The translations under genes and the position numbers were made by a program. DNA of 64,000 nt, taken from positions 496,001 to 560,000 of the forward strand of contig NZ_WMEU01000003.1 in assembly GCF_009856295.1 (NCBI RefSeq), given 5' to 3'. This stretch comes from Pontibacillus yanchengensis (lineage in GTDB: Bacteria; Bacillota; Bacilli; Bacillales; BH030062). The notes beneath the pieces were generated by a model. The model saw nothing but the letters and a program-made list of their open reading frames with translations. It was not told the origin of the DNA and ran no database searches. How positions within the stretch are numbered: the first letter of the stretch is position 1; every line of letters begins with the position of its first letter. Of the stretch, positions 45,864 to 55,436 are shown in pieces.

Positions 45864-46136
45864 GAATAGGAACTATAAATGGGTTATGTTTGTGGGTTTC
45901 TTTGATTAGTGATGTGGCCACGTCCAGCTCCAGCGCCCAGCGACTAGCAAACTTCCGGCACCTCCTTACGATAAGTCAACATCGAATCGCTATCGCTCTT
46001 CGTGTTTCCTTTATCTCAAAAGACTTAGAGGAAGTTCGATTAAAATCGCTACGTCACGTAGCAACATCGAACCAACCCACGTCGTGTGGTGTGGGCAGCA
46101 GTTTGTACGTCGCTAACCGAGCGCTTCCGCTTTTGT
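45864..46136 (+). repeat. Family 1 repeat, complete copy
   Basis: Immediately follows the diverged copy. Contains aataggaactataaatgggt, ccagctccagcgcccagcga, the central module inverted as in the queC copy, and cgctaaccgagcgcttccgc plus ttttgt. The next 200 bases hold an imperfect hairpin (TAATATG...CATATTA, about 46213-46240) before est. Confidence 0.88.
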
Positions 46137-46347
46137 ATCCCATGTTTAGAAAAACTCTCTATCGTGAAGTATAGTAGCGAATCTGCAAAAGTCGCCTAGC
46201 TAGAATAAGGTGTGGTAATATGGAATCATTCTCATATTATTCCTTATCTTCCTAATTAAATAGATGCGTAAAGTATAAATTAATTCACAACTAGTTTAAG
46301 CGATTTTAGACAAAACATTCATCCACGAAAAAGGAGCTGAACATTAT

Positions 46348-47097
46348 ATGAAAATAAAACAACCTCAACCTTTTACGTTTGAAGCCGGCAATCGTGCGGT
46401 ATTGTTATTACATGGATTTACTGGCCATTCTGCTGATGTAAGAATGTTAGGACGTTACTTACAAAAACAAGGGTACACTTGTCATGCGCCTATTTATAGC
46501 GGTCATGGGCAAGAACCTGAGGAAGTAGTTAAATACACACCAGAGGATTGGTGGCAGGATGTTCAAGATGCGTTTCAACATCTTCAAGATTTAGGCTATG
46601 AAGAGATTGCTGTCGCGGGTCTTTCTTTAGGAGGTGCACTTGGACTTAAATTGGCTTATAGTAAACCAGTGAAAGCTATGATTCCTATGTGTGCCCCTGT
46701 ATTTTATGATAATGAAGAAGAGTTAAAGCAAGGATTCAGGCAATATGGAAAAGAATACAAACAATTAGAAAAGAAATCAGAAGAAACGATTCAGCAAGAG
46801 CTAGATGACATTCTAGCTACTTCCACAGATACCTTCACAGGACTAGGGAAATTGATAAAAGAAGTACATGACAATGTGGATATGATTTATTCTCCTACGT
46901 TTGTTGTACAAGCTCAAAAGGATAAAATGATTAATACAGATAGTGCTACGTACATTTATAACCATGTAGAAGCAGATCATAAAGAGATCAAATGGTACGA
47001 GGATTCAGGACATATCATTACTCTCGACAAGGAAAAAGAGACACTACATGAAGATATTTATCAATTCTTAGAATCTCTTGATTGGTCTGTGGAATAA
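46348..47097 (+). CDS. est: Carboxylesterase Est (YvaK)
   Basis: 249 residues. [16 protein letters not shown] (oxyanion region), nucleophile elbow [10 protein letters not shown], acid in VQAQKDKMI and histidine in [13 protein letters not shown] match the Bacillus/Geobacillus monoglyceride-type carboxylesterase Est30. Hydrolyses short-chain esters in the cytoplasm. AAAGGAGCTG precedes the ATG. It is in the conserved position just before rnr. Confidence 0.92.
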   Translation: MKIKQPQPFTFEAGNRAVLLLHGFTGHSADVRMLGRYLQKQGYTCHAPIYSGHGQEPEEVVKYTPEDWWQDVQDAFQHLQDLGYEEIAVAGLSLGGALGLKLAYSKPVKAMIPMCAPVFYDNEEELKQGFRQYGKEYKQLEKKSEETIQQELDDILATSTDTFTGLGKLIKEVHDNVDMIYSPTFVVQAQKDKMINTDSATYIYNHVEADHKEIKWYEDSGHIITLDKEKETLHEDIYQFLESLDWSVE

Positions 47098-47137
47098 TAA
47101 GAAGACAATATACGGTAATTAAAGGAAGGTGAATAGT

Positions 47138-49450
47138 ATGAGTCAAGAATTAAAGCAACAAATCATGGACTTCATACATGAAAATACGTCGAAGCCTCTT
47201 TCTGTTCAAGAAATAGAAGAGATGGCTAAGTATGATGAAGACCAAGATTTTTCAAGTTTAATGAAGACACTTAATGAATTGGAAGAAGAAGGCGAACTTG
47301 TACGTACTCGTAAAAATCGCTACGGTCTTCCAGAAAAAATGAATTTAACAAGAGGTAGAATCCAAATGCACCAAAAAGGATTTGCCTTTCTCATCCCAGA
47401 TGATGAAGATAAAGATGATATCTATATCCACCACTCTGATTTGCATTCAGCCATGAACAATGATCGGGTGTTGGTTCGTACAGAAACGAATAGAGAAGAT
47501 GATAAGCGACCAGAAGGTACCGTTATTCGTATTTTAGAACGTAAAACAAATGAAATTGTCGGTACGTATGATGACAATGGATACTTTGGGTTTGTTATTG
47601 CAGATGATAAACGAATCCCTAATGATATTTTTATTCCAAAGAATGCAACAAATGGAGCGGTAGATGGTCATAAAGTTATCGTGAAGATTACGAAGTATCC
47701 GGAAGCTCGTATGAGTGCTGAAGGCGAGGTCGTTCAAATTCTCGGACATAAAAATGACCCTGGTATTGATATTTTAGCGATCATTCACAAGCATGGTATC
47801 AAATCTGAATTCCCGGATGAAGTGATGGAACAGGCGCACAACACGCCAGATGAAATTTCAGAAGATGAAATCCAAAATCGCCGTGATTTACGAGACCAAC
47901 AGATCGTGACAATTGATGGCGCAGACGCTAAAGACTTAGATGATGCGGTTGCTGTGCGCAAACTAGAGAATGGCAACTATCATCTTGGTGTTCATATCGC
48001 AGATGTAAGCTATTATGTCGAAGAAGGTTCGCCTATTGATAAAGAAGCAAATGAAAGAGGTACAAGTTCTTACTTAGTGGATCGAGTAATTCCGATGATT
48101 CCTCATCGTCTATCTAATGGCATTTGTTCTCTCAATCCACAGGTGAACCGGTTAACCTTATCTTGTGAAATGGAAATTAACGAAAGTGGAGAGGTTGTCA
48201 ATCACGACATTTTCCAAAGTGTCATCAAGACGAATGAACGAATGACGTATGATGCAGTAAACAAAATCCTAGTTGAAGATGACCAGGAGACAAAAAGTCA
48301 ATATGAAAGTCTAGTTCCAATGTTCAAAGATATGGAAGCACTAGCTAGTATTCTTCGCCAGAAGCGTTTAGAGCGAGGAGCCATTGACTTTGATTTTAAA
48401 GAAGCACAGGTACTTGTAGATGAAGAAGGCAAAGCAGATGATGTAAAACTACGTGAACGTTCCGTGGGTGAACGATTAATTGAAGAGTTTATGCTTGCTG
48501 CCAACGAAACAGTTGATGAACATTTCCATTGGATGAACGTACCGTTTATTCACCGTGTTCACGAAGAGCCGGATGCTGCTAAGCTTCAGCACTTCTTCGA
48601 ATTCATTACAAACTTCGGTTATGTGGTGAAGGGCACAGCAAAAGATATCCATCCAAAAGCACTGCAAGAAGTTCTGGAGGCTGTGAAAGGCACGCAAGAA
48701 GACATGGTTATTTCTAAATTGATGCTTCGTTCTATGCAACAAGCTCGTTATGATGCCAATAACCTGGGTCACTTTGGGTTGGCTTCCGATTACTACACGC
48801 ATTTCACATCACCAATTCGTCGTTATCCAGACTTAATCGTGCATCGTTTAATTCGCACGTATATAATAGAAGGAAAAGTGGATGATAAAACGACAGAACA
48901 CTGGAAGGAAGAGATTCCTGATATTGCTCGTCATTCTTCTGAGCGTGAGCGAGCAGCGGTTGATGCTGAACGTGAAACAGATGATCTAAAGAAAGCGGAG
49001 TATATGCAGGATAAGGTTGGCGAAGAATTCGAAGGTGTCATAAGCTCTGTAACCAATTTTGGTCTATTTGTGGAGCTTCCTAACACAATCGAAGGTCTCG
49101 TACACGTAAGTTACCTGACAGATGATTACTACCACTTTGAAGAACGTCAATATGCTATGATTGGTGAACGTACGGGCAATGTGTTCCGTATCGGAGATGA
49201 ACTGACGGTTAAATGTATTAATGTAAACATTGAGGAACGAGTTGTTGATTTTGAAATCGTTGGTATGGAACCACCAAAGAAAAATCAACCAAGCTCCCGT
49301 CCTAGTCGTCCGAAGGTAATCAATACGAAAAAAGAAAAAGATAAATCTTCTTATAAGAAAAATAATGCGAAAAGCAATAAAAAGGGAAAAAGCAACAAGC
49401 CATTTTACCAAAACAGTGGCGTTCCTAAAGGAAAGAAAAAGAAGAAATAA
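47138..49450 (+). CDS. rnr: Ribonuclease R
   Basis: 770 residues from ATG 47138, with AAGGAAGGTGA upstream. Order: winged-helix N-terminus, two cold-shock domains ([30 protein letters not shown]), the RNB catalytic domain with [14 protein letters not shown], an S1 domain ([22 protein letters not shown]) and a long Lys-rich basic tail. A processive 3'-5' exonuclease that degrades structured RNA and works with tmRNA in trans-translation, which fits its place beside smpB and ssrA. Confidence 0.96.
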   Translation: MSQELKQQIMDFIHENTSKPLSVQEIEEMAKYDEDQDFSSLMKTLNELEEEGELVRTRKNRYGLPEKMNLTRGRIQMHQKGFAFLIPDDEDKDDIYIHHSDLHSAMNNDRVLVRTETNREDDKRPEGTVIRILERKTNEIVGTYDDNGYFGFVIADDKRIPNDIFIPKNATNGAVDGHKVIVKITKYPEARMSAEGEVVQILGHKNDPGIDILAIIHKHGIKSEFPDEVMEQAHNTPDEISEDEIQNRRDLRDQQIVTIDGADAKDLDDAVAVRKLENGNYHLGVHIADVSYYVEEGSPIDKEANERGTSSYLVDRVIPMIPHRLSNGICSLNPQVNRLTLSCEMEINESGEVVNHDIFQSVIKTNERMTYDAVNKILVEDDQETKSQYESLVPMFKDMEALASILRQKRLERGAIDFDFKEAQVLVDEEGKADDVKLRERSVGERLIEEFMLAANETVDEHFHWMNVPFIHRVHEEPDAAKLQHFFEFITNFGYVVKGTAKDIHPKALQEVLEAVKGTQEDMVISKLMLRSMQQARYDANNLGHFGLASDYYTHFTSPIRRYPDLIVHRLIRTYIIEGKVDDKTTEHWKEEIPDIARHSSERERAAVDAERETDDLKKAEYMQDKVGEEFEGVISSVTNFGLFVELPNTIEGLVHVSYLTDDYYHFEERQYAMIGERTGNVFRIGDELTVKCINVNIEERVVDFEIVGMEPPKKNQPSSRPSRPKVINTKKEKDKSSYKKNNAKSNKKGKSNKPFYQNSGVPKGKKKKK

Positions 49451-49454
49451 TAAA

Positions 49455-49493
49455 AAAAGAAGCCTTGCCATTATGTTGGCAAGGCTTCTTCTG
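49455..49493. terminator. Bidirectional terminator between rnr and the GNAT gene
   Basis: AAGAAGCCTTGCCA-ttatgt-TGGCAAGGCTTCTT with A and T runs. Confidence 0.9.
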
Positions 49494-49502
49494 TATTGTT
49501 CG

Positions 49503-50357
49503 TTATTTTTCTACGAATAATCCATGAAGTATCCAAGGTTCTCCCACTTCTATAACTTCTGTGTCAGGGATTTGAGCATATGCTTCAGGTGTGAGGTCCA
49601 GCCATACGCCATCAATTTCAGGGTGTTGCTCTGTTTCGTGGAGGACCGTTTTCCAAAAGCCAGGCTGTTTGAATGCATCATTCCAGAAGTACTTCACGTT
49701 GGCATAGAGGTATTTCTTTTGATCTTCTCTAATGAACATAAAGCGGTCTCCGTTTGGATTTACATAACATGCGCTCGAGTCCAGATAATCATCTGTTATA
49801 TAAATCTCATCAAACGGTAACGGATAATACGCTTCATAAGGAAATACATCAATGGAGAGTGACTGTACTAACTCTCTTTTCTTATCTCTATCTGTGATTT
49901 TATCCCATAACGGGCCATCTGTCCCTTCCAGGAGGTGGGGATGTGTCACCTTTGCAGGATAAAAAAGAGTCATCTGTGGAATAGAAAGCTTTTCTAATAC
50001 TTTTCTAGCTGGTGAGTTTGAAATCTGGGTGTTTGCACCAATCCACTTGATGTTAGGGTGTTGATGAACTTCATTTATAATTTGTTGTAATAAATAGGTT
50101 GCATGGCCTTTACCGTGATAACGTCGGTCGCTACGCAAGCGTCCTAGCATAGCATATTGATCATAGAAAGTTGTATATCCTGCAACGGCGATAATTTGAT
50201 CGCCATCGAATAATCCATAGACAACATTATTACGACGACTAATCAAGTCAGGGAAGATGCGAACAACATAATCATCTTCGATACCTGTTTCCATATTCCT
50301 TACTGCTTCATGATCCTGAACGTCTAATCGTCTCACTTGTAGTACTCCGTTCACCAC
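49503..50357 (-). CDS. GNAT family N-acetyltransferase with C-terminal extension
   Basis: 284 residues from GTG 50357, which has GGGGG seven bases upstream; the longer frame up to 50813 is antisense to the smpB promoter region and has no ribosome site. The GNAT core lies in residues 1-140 (GYTTFYDQYAMLGRLRSDRRYHGKGHATYLL, motif R-x-x-G-x-G). The second half (about 150-284) is an unrecognised extension ending LTPEAYAQIPDTEVIEVGEPW. Divergent from smpB. Acceptor unknown. Confidence 0.8.
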   Translation of the reverse strand: MVNGVLQVRRLDVQDHEAVRNMETGIEDDYVVRIFPDLISRRNNVVYGLFDGDQIIAVAGYTTFYDQYAMLGRLRSDRRYHGKGHATYLLQQIINEVHQHPNIKWIGANTQISNSPARKVLEKLSIPQMTLFYPAKVTHPHLLEGTDGPLWDKITDRDKKRELVQSLSIDVFPYEAYYPLPFDEIYITDDYLDSSACYVNPNGDRFMFIREDQKKYLYANVKYFWNDAFKQPGFWKTVLHETEQHPEIDGVWLDLTPEAYAQIPDTEVIEVGEPWILHGLFVEK

Positions 50358-50585
50358 GGTAATACCCCCTTTAATGTCTATGAATGTACGGCTGTATTTG
50401 TCTTTATTCAATAGCTTGAGCCATTTTCCAATCCATATATTCTCACATGGCAAGCTATTTTGTCTATGTAAAAGCTTTAAGGTTTTTGTAAAAAATGAAG
50501 TGGGAAAAGGTTGGAGTGTAGGAACTGGAAAACATTCTTCATTTTTGATACAATATAGGTTACGCAATACGAGGAGGAACGGGTT

Positions 50586-51050
50586 ATGCCAAAAGGTCAA
50601 GGAAAAGTAGTCGCACAAAATCGTAAAGCCAATCATGATTTTTATATAGAAGACACATTTGAAGCTGGAATCGTATTGAGAGGTACTGAAATCAAGTCGA
50701 TTCGTGCAGGACGTGTCAATATGAAAGAAGCCTTCGCCAGAGTGGACAAAGGCGAAATTTTCATTCATAACATGCACATCTCTGCTTATGAACAAGGAAA
50801 CCAATTCAACCATGAACCTACCCGAATGCGTAAATTACTCCTCCACCGTAAGGAGATTGACCGCTTAATCGGAGAAACCCAACAGCAAGGATATTCATTG
50901 GTACCACTGAAAATGTACATTAAAAATGGTGTAGCAAAGGTACTGATTGGGTTAGGTAAAGGTAAGAAGAAATATGATAAACGGGAAGACTTGAAGCGGA
51001 AACAAGCGAAGCGTGATATAGACCGTGCTATTAAGAATAGTGGGTATTAG
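50586..51050 (+). CDS. smpB: SsrA-binding protein SmpB
   Basis: 154 residues with GAGGAGG upstream. [36 protein letters not shown] is the characteristic core and the basic tail [22 protein letters not shown] enters the ribosome decoding site. Binds tmRNA, whose gene follows 145 bases later. Confidence 0.97.
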   Translation: MPKGQGKVVAQNRKANHDFYIEDTFEAGIVLRGTEIKSIRAGRVNMKEAFARVDKGEIFIHNMHISAYEQGNQFNHEPTRMRKLLLHRKEIDRLIGETQQQGYSLVPLKMYIKNGVAKVLIGLGKGKKKYDKREDLKRKQAKRDIDRAIKNSGY

Positions 51051-51084
51051 GAGTGCGTTTCCAGCAGATACCAGTCGTTATCCT

Positions 51085-51112
51085 TTGAAATTAGCTGGCT
51101 ATGTGTTATACT
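51085..51112 (+). promoter_or_regulatory. Promoter of ssrA
   Basis: TTGAAA, a 16-base spacer and TATACT; the mature tmRNA begins about 80 bases downstream. Confidence 0.65.
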
Positions 51113-51194
51113 TGTATATGTCGTTGAAGCAATAACGAACATTTTCAACTGAATAGTGAGTGCAACAGCTCATCTCCGTTCAGTTCTCATTCAT

Positions 51195-51554
51195 GGGGAC
51201 GTTACGGATTCGACAGGGATAGATCGAGCTTTAGTTGCGAGCCGAGTGGCTACTCGTAAAAAGCCATTGCCTAAATATAACTGGCGAAGAAAACAATTAC
51301 TCTCTAGCAGCTGCATAAGCAGTTGCCTAGAGGATCCTTCCTGCCATCGCCCGTGTGGTAGATTGAAGGGTCTCAAACTGAAGCGGGCTATACGTTCATT
51401 CGCCGTCTTAGGATGAACGAAGAACACAATAAGACTAGCTGCAAGGAAGCCTGTCGGTAGGCCGAATTGACAGCGAATGACAATATATCGACTACGCTCG
51501 TAGAAGCTTTAGTGGCGATATCTCTGGACGTGGGTTCGATTCCCACCGTCTCCA
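51195..51554 (+). ncRNA. ssrA: tmRNA
   Basis: 5' GGGGACGTTACGGATTCGAC and 3' GGTTCGATTCCCACCGTCTCCA form the tRNA-like acceptor and T arm; GGGGACG pairs with CGTCTCC. CCA is not encoded. The tag reading frame is 51283-51318 and gives (A)GEENNYSLAAA, with the hydrophobic LAAA degron end. Rescues stalled ribosomes with SmpB. Open frames overlapping it are artefacts. Confidence 0.96.
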
Positions 51555-51650
51555 CTTTCAAAAACCAAAATTACACTTGCAAAACGAACTGTAATTTATC
51601 GTTCGAGAGTGGGAATTATTAATCCGAAAAATGATAAAAAGTCAAACGAA

Positions 51651-51685
51651 GAGCAGTAAGGGTATATATCCCTGCTGCTTTATTT
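51651..51685 (+). terminator. Terminator downstream of tmRNA
   Basis: AGCAG...AGGG-tatata-TCCCT..CTGCTTTATTTG hairpin, about 100 bases after the tmRNA 3' end. Confidence 0.6.
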
Positions 51686-51750
51686 GTGTTTTATAAAATA
51701 TGTTGTAACTAGCAGTCAAATAAAGCGGTTATCCCTTCAAAATTGCCCCT

Positions 51751-52035
51751 CTAATTAGAGTTAGCAACATATCCTATATAATCCCCCTCACTAAAACTGC
51801 ACGAATATGAGAGTAAGAATACCTTATAACACTCCACATTCCCCACCATAGGGGTATTTTCCACAATCATCTTATACATACATTCCAAGTTTTTATCAGC
51901 AACCGCTTCTTGGATATCTTCTTTTTCCAGCAATGCAAAGCGGAAATCTTCCAGGAACACATTATCTTCAATTTTATAAAAGTTTTTTAAGTTATTTATT
52001 AGAGTATCAACTTTCCCCTCAAAACCCTTTTCCAT
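51751..52035 (-). CDS. Hypothetical island protein, 94 residues
   Basis: Starts at ATG 52035 with GGCGGTGAG upstream. Acidic, mostly helical (FEGKVDTLINNLKNFYKIEDNVFLEDFRFALLEKED) with a C-terminal strand-like part containing three cysteines. No membrane segment and no family recognised. First gene after the tmRNA and the only one here on the minus strand before 55990, as is common for genes at the end of an integrated island. Confidence 0.5.
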   Translation of the reverse strand: MEKGFEGKVDTLINNLKNFYKIEDNVFLEDFRFALLEKEDIQEAVADKNLECMYKMIVENTPMVGNVECYKVFLLSYSCSFSEGDYIGYVANSN

Positions 52036-52160
52036 CAATACTCACCGCCCTTTTGTGATTCCATTATATTCTCTTTACCCGTTTTTATCTACGAAAATGA
52101 GGTCTTCACAAAAAAATTGGTAATTCCTCATACTTATTTGTATAGAAAAAATTTAAATTT

Positions 52161-52177
52161 TCCTTCATAAAAAATGA
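52161..52177. repeat. Small leader hairpin of the island, copy 1
   Basis: CTTCAT-aaaaa-ATGAAG. The same hairpin recurs at about 52938 and, weaker, at 55732, each upstream of an island gene. Confidence 0.6.
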
Positions 52178-52296
52178 AGAAAAAAGCAGGGAACCGCTTC
52201 CCAATCTCTAAGTAGACAATATAAGTAAAAGGGAACATATGTTCTTGATCGGGAGGCTGGAACCCACAAACAGCCAGAAGGGAAAAGGTGATATAT

Positions 52297-52554
52297 ATGT
52301 TTAAAAACAAAAAAGAAATTAGAGAATTATTAGAAAAAATTAATGAGGAGGTTAATATTTCGTCAGAAACAATATTTTGCAATGGACCGGGGAAAATTGA
52401 GATTGAAAAACTAAACGAGGAAGAGTTCAGAATTATGGGCTATGGAAAAACACCGGGTAATAGAGATCAAGATTATTCTTACTTGGATAAAGAGCAAGTC
52501 GTTAGCATGATATGGCGTTACCGAAAAGGCGCACAAATTGGATTTATCAATTAA
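52297..52554 (+). CDS. Hypothetical small island protein, 85 residues
   Basis: ATG 52297 follows AAAAGGTGATATAT. Strongly charged: an amphipathic N-terminal helix (FKNKKEIRELLEKINEEV) then a beta-rich part IEIEKLNEEEFRIMGYGK and aromatic C-terminus. Cytoplasmic. No family recognised. The first of a series of small co-oriented genes upstream of the replicative helicase. Confidence 0.6.
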   Translation: MFKNKKEIRELLEKINEEVNISSETIFCNGPGKIEIEKLNEEEFRIMGYGKTPGNRDQDYSYLDKEQVVSMIWRYRKGAQIGFIN

Positions 52555-52638
52555 ATAAAACGAAGCGGGTCTTATCCCGCTTCCTATAACTAACCACAGA
52601 ATCGGATCTCACTAAAGATAGCACGGGAGGTGATATAA

Positions 52639-52923
52639 ATGAGTAAATATGACAAGTTACAACTATTGCAAGACTATATAGCCGAGCATGGCTTTAAAAC
52701 TCACATTTACATTTATGTAAAACACAACACAAGATATAAAAAATTAAAACTGTATATAACTAACCCTGATTTTGGAGAACAGGAGTACATAGTTAAAAAC
52801 AATGCTCCTGCATACCGAAAAGGATCAATTTACTGGAGATTCAAAACTCTTACTGATTTATATGAAAAGTACGAGGTGAGGACAGAGGGAGAGCAGTACA
52901 TGACGCCACTTTCGGAACGATAA
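52639..52923 (+). CDS. Hypothetical small island protein, 94 residues
   Basis: GGGAGGTGATATAA precedes the ATG. Basic and aromatic: FKTHIYIYVKHNTRYKKLKLYITNPD suggests beta strands with many Lys and Tyr, perhaps nucleic-acid binding. Its leader (ctaaagatagcacgggaggt) closely resembles that of the gene at 53357-53645. No family recognised. Confidence 0.6.
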   Translation: MSKYDKLQLLQDYIAEHGFKTHIYIYVKHNTRYKKLKLYITNPDFGEQEYIVKNNAPAYRKGSIYWRFKTLTDLYEKYEVRTEGEQYMTPLSER

Positions 52924-52936
52924 TTTTACTTAAAAT

Positions 52937-52953
52937 TTCTTCATAAAAAATGA
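52937..52953. repeat. Small leader hairpin of the island, copy 2
   Basis: CTTCAT-aaaaa-ATGAAG again, upstream of the 53017 gene. Confidence 0.6.
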
Positions 52954-53016
52954 AGATTTTTGCAGGTAATCGCATTTCGATAACTAACTGTAGACATATG
53001 AAAGGAGTTGGTAAAG

Positions 53017-53298
53017 ATGAGGTACATACCAAACATGCACGATGGAACAGTAAAAACACTAAAAGAGGTTAAGCAGTTGGGAATGTCACGAGGAGAATTA
53101 ATATTCCGTGGGTACTTAACTAACTTTTTTGGCTATAAACAATATAACGGGCAGGAGTACTACATACTTCGTAAAAAGGTTGGTGACGATTACTACAAAT
53201 TTGAAAAAGTGAGTAGAAGCGGTACAAAGCACAAACTGCCTAAACTATTGCACGAAGGTTGGGAGATTGTAAAAGAGCCGACAGATAAAGAAGAATAG
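53017..53298 (+). CDS. Hypothetical small island protein, 93 residues
   Basis: ATG 53017 with AAAGGAG upstream; an in-frame TTG at 53008 is inside the spacer. Basic and aromatic: GYLTNFFGYKQYNGQEYYILRKKVGDDYYKFEKV looks like a small beta barrel or sheet. No family recognised. Part of the small-gene series. Confidence 0.6.
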   Translation: MRYIPNMHDGTVKTLKEVKQLGMSRGELIFRGYLTNFFGYKQYNGQEYYILRKKVGDDYYKFEKVSRSGTKHKLPKLLHEGWEIVKEPTDKEE

Positions 53299-53414
53299 AA
53301 GTGTTGCTATTACTATACATAGCCGGGTAACTAAAGACAGCACTGAGGAGATATTTTTGAATAAAAATGTGTTAAAAACGTTAGGACATAATCCATCGAC
53401 TCGAAGTTTTTGAA

Positions 53415-53645
53415 ATGGAGATTAACGGACTCCATTATCGTGTAAGACACGTCTATTATAAGAAAGAGTTAAACTATCCCTTCCTTGTAACTATCTCTAA
53501 ACCGGATATTAATTTTGATAAAAAGGAAATTGCTCTTAATGACATAGAGGACTTATTTACATTTATCAAAAATGAGGAAATCTCCAAGGATTATAGGAAT
53601 GTATGTAAAAAAATTAGTAAACCATTAAATAGTGGTAAGTGTTAA
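53415..53645 (+). CDS. Hypothetical 76-residue island protein, possibly coupled to a short leader ORF
   Basis: The good ribosome site (TGAGGAG) belongs to an 18-codon frame from TTG 53357 (NKNVLKTLGHNPSTRSF), whose stop is one base before this ATG (TGAAATG). This implies translational coupling or a one-base frameshift in the T5 run at 53407-53411 that split one gene of about 95 codons. The product is charged, with YYKKELNYPFLVTISKPDINFDKKEI strands. No family recognised. Confidence 0.5.
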   Translation: MEINGLHYRVRHVYYKKELNYPFLVTISKPDINFDKKEIALNDIEDLFTFIKNEEISKDYRNVCKKISKPLNSGKC

Positions 53646-53750
53646 ATATCCATAATACAAGGATTTTAAAAACAATAATTAAAACATAGTATCAAAACAA
53701 AAATCACAATCCAAAACCTTGTTCTAAAAAGGAAAAGGAGAGTGATACAA

Positions 53751-55385
53751 ATGGCTAATATTTATAATGAATTACTAAAAACTGATTACTTAGAAAAACT
53801 ACAAAATGAAGTTATAGAAGTAAACAATGAAGATGTTAAAGAAAGAAAATATCCAACTGTTACTACAGAACAGCAGAATGCAGAAGTTGAAGCATATGAA
53901 CGAAAACAGAAGGAGGAAGCGGTACAACTCGTTTCTGAAAAGCAAAAGGCTAATATGAAAATATGGGAAGCGGTTCTCAAAGACGAAGACGGTAACGAGG
54001 TTATTGGGCCGAAAAACCATAAGGTTGCATACGATGAGAATGGAGTTAAATTCATTCCTCCGTTCTTGCATTGCAAAGAGGATGATAAAGGTAATAAGAA
54101 ATACTATATCAAGAAAGGTTATGTAGCGGAATACCTAATTGAAAACATCAACTCTATACATATTGCTGGTGTACTACACCTTTATGAGAACGGTGTTTAT
54201 CGTCCTATTTTCAACAAGGAGGAAGAGGGTATTATTAAAGCCTTGATAACTCCAGAGTTCTCCACACAGGCAATGACGAAAGATATTGCCTACCAGTGGA
54301 AAATTGACCACCGTATTAATGTTCATCAAAAAAATGTAAATCCTAATCCGTTTTTGATTAACTTAAAAAATGGAATGCTCGACATAAGTGACTTGGACAA
54401 CTGGAAATTCACAGAAGGACACTCACCTGATTACCTTAGCACTATACAAGTGCAAGCCAACTATAACAAAAATGCAAAAGGGGAAAACTTCAAGAAGTTT
54501 CTTAATAGCAGCGTTCCAGACAAACAAGTTCAGATGTTATTGCAAGAAATGATTGGGTATTGCTTAACTCCATTTACGCATAGTAAGCAAATGTTATTCA
54601 TTTTAACTGGGGAAGGTGATAGTGGTAAATCTACATTTATCAACTCCACGCTTGAGTCTTTATTAGACGATACTGCTAAAGCCAATCAAGAACTGCAAGA
54701 ACTCGATAACGAGTATAACCGTGCGGAACTATTTGAAAAAATAGTAAATGTGTACTCTGAGTTACCAGATAAACCATTAAAGGATAGTGGTTATCTTAAA
54801 GCAGCGACTGGTAACGATAGCCTTCCTGCACGACGCATTTACGAGGCTCCGTTCAAGTTTAAAAACAAGGCTAAGTTTGTATTTTCTGCAAACACTTTAC
54901 CTGCGAACTTTTCTTCAGATACTAGTGACGCATACTACAATCGCTTAACTATCGTTCCATTTATTGGTGATTTAAAAAAGAAAGACCCTACTCTAAAATA
55001 CAAGTTAGAAAAGGAACTTGATTTCATACTAATGTGGGCATTAGAAGGGTTACATAGATTAATGAAAAACGGTTGGAAATTCACTCAAAACGATAAGAGT
55101 GAAGACTTAAAAGCAGAATACAAAAAAGAGTCCAATCCAATCATGACGTTTATTGAAGATTACTGCGAACTAGACCCTAGCAATGAAACACCTCGTGCTA
55201 ATCTGTTTATCGCTTGGCAAAACTTCTGTCAGCAGAATGGACACCATGCAGGATCTCAAATTAAATTCAACAAAAATCTTAAAACACTATATGGTAATAA
55301 AGTCACACAATCTCAAATGAACAACAGTAAGCGCACGAAATCTTGGAAAGGCATAAGAGAACTGAAATTTGACGAAATTGAATAA
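53751..55385 (+). CDS. Phage/satellite replicative helicase (SF3, D5/P4 primase-helicase type)
   Basis: 544 residues from ATG 53751, with AAAGGAGAGTG upstream. After an acidic helical N-terminus of about 85 residues comes a D5_N-like region, then the SF3 helicase: Walker A LTGEGDSGKSTF (about 284-295), Walker B-like NVYSELPDKPL, motif C KFVFSANTLPANFSSDTSDAYYNRL, and a C-terminal winged-helix-like part. The primase-polymerase domain of longer relatives is not obvious, so this may be the helicase/initiator only. It should unwind the origin lying directly downstream. Confidence 0.88.
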   Translation: MANIYNELLKTDYLEKLQNEVIEVNNEDVKERKYPTVTTEQQNAEVEAYERKQKEEAVQLVSEKQKANMKIWEAVLKDEDGNEVIGPKNHKVAYDENGVKFIPPFLHCKEDDKGNKKYYIKKGYVAEYLIENINSIHIAGVLHLYENGVYRPIFNKEEEGIIKALITPEFSTQAMTKDIAYQWKIDHRINVHQKNVNPNPFLINLKNGMLDISDLDNWKFTEGHSPDYLSTIQVQANYNKNAKGENFKKFLNSSVPDKQVQMLLQEMIGYCLTPFTHSKQMLFILTGEGDSGKSTFINSTLESLLDDTAKANQELQELDNEYNRAELFEKIVNVYSELPDKPLKDSGYLKAATGNDSLPARRIYEAPFKFKNKAKFVFSANTLPANFSSDTSDAYYNRLTIVPFIGDLKKKDPTLKYKLEKELDFILMWALEGLHRLMKNGWKFTQNDKSEDLKAEYKKESNPIMTFIEDYCELDPSNETPRANLFIAWQNFCQQNGHHAGSQIKFNKNLKTLYGNKVTQSQMNNSKRTKSWKGIRELKFDEIE

Positions 55386-55436
55386 TCTCAAAATTGAGGA
55401 TGGTATTAGCCATCTTCTTTTTTGGCTTATTTTGCT

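Noticed and set aside
50358..50813. N-terminal extension of the GNAT protein
   Set aside because: It overlaps the smpB promoter and gene in antisense; the ribosome site is at 50365-50369.
51156..51427. Open frames over the tmRNA on both strands
   Set aside because: The region is tmRNA, with acceptor stem, tag frame and T arm all identified.
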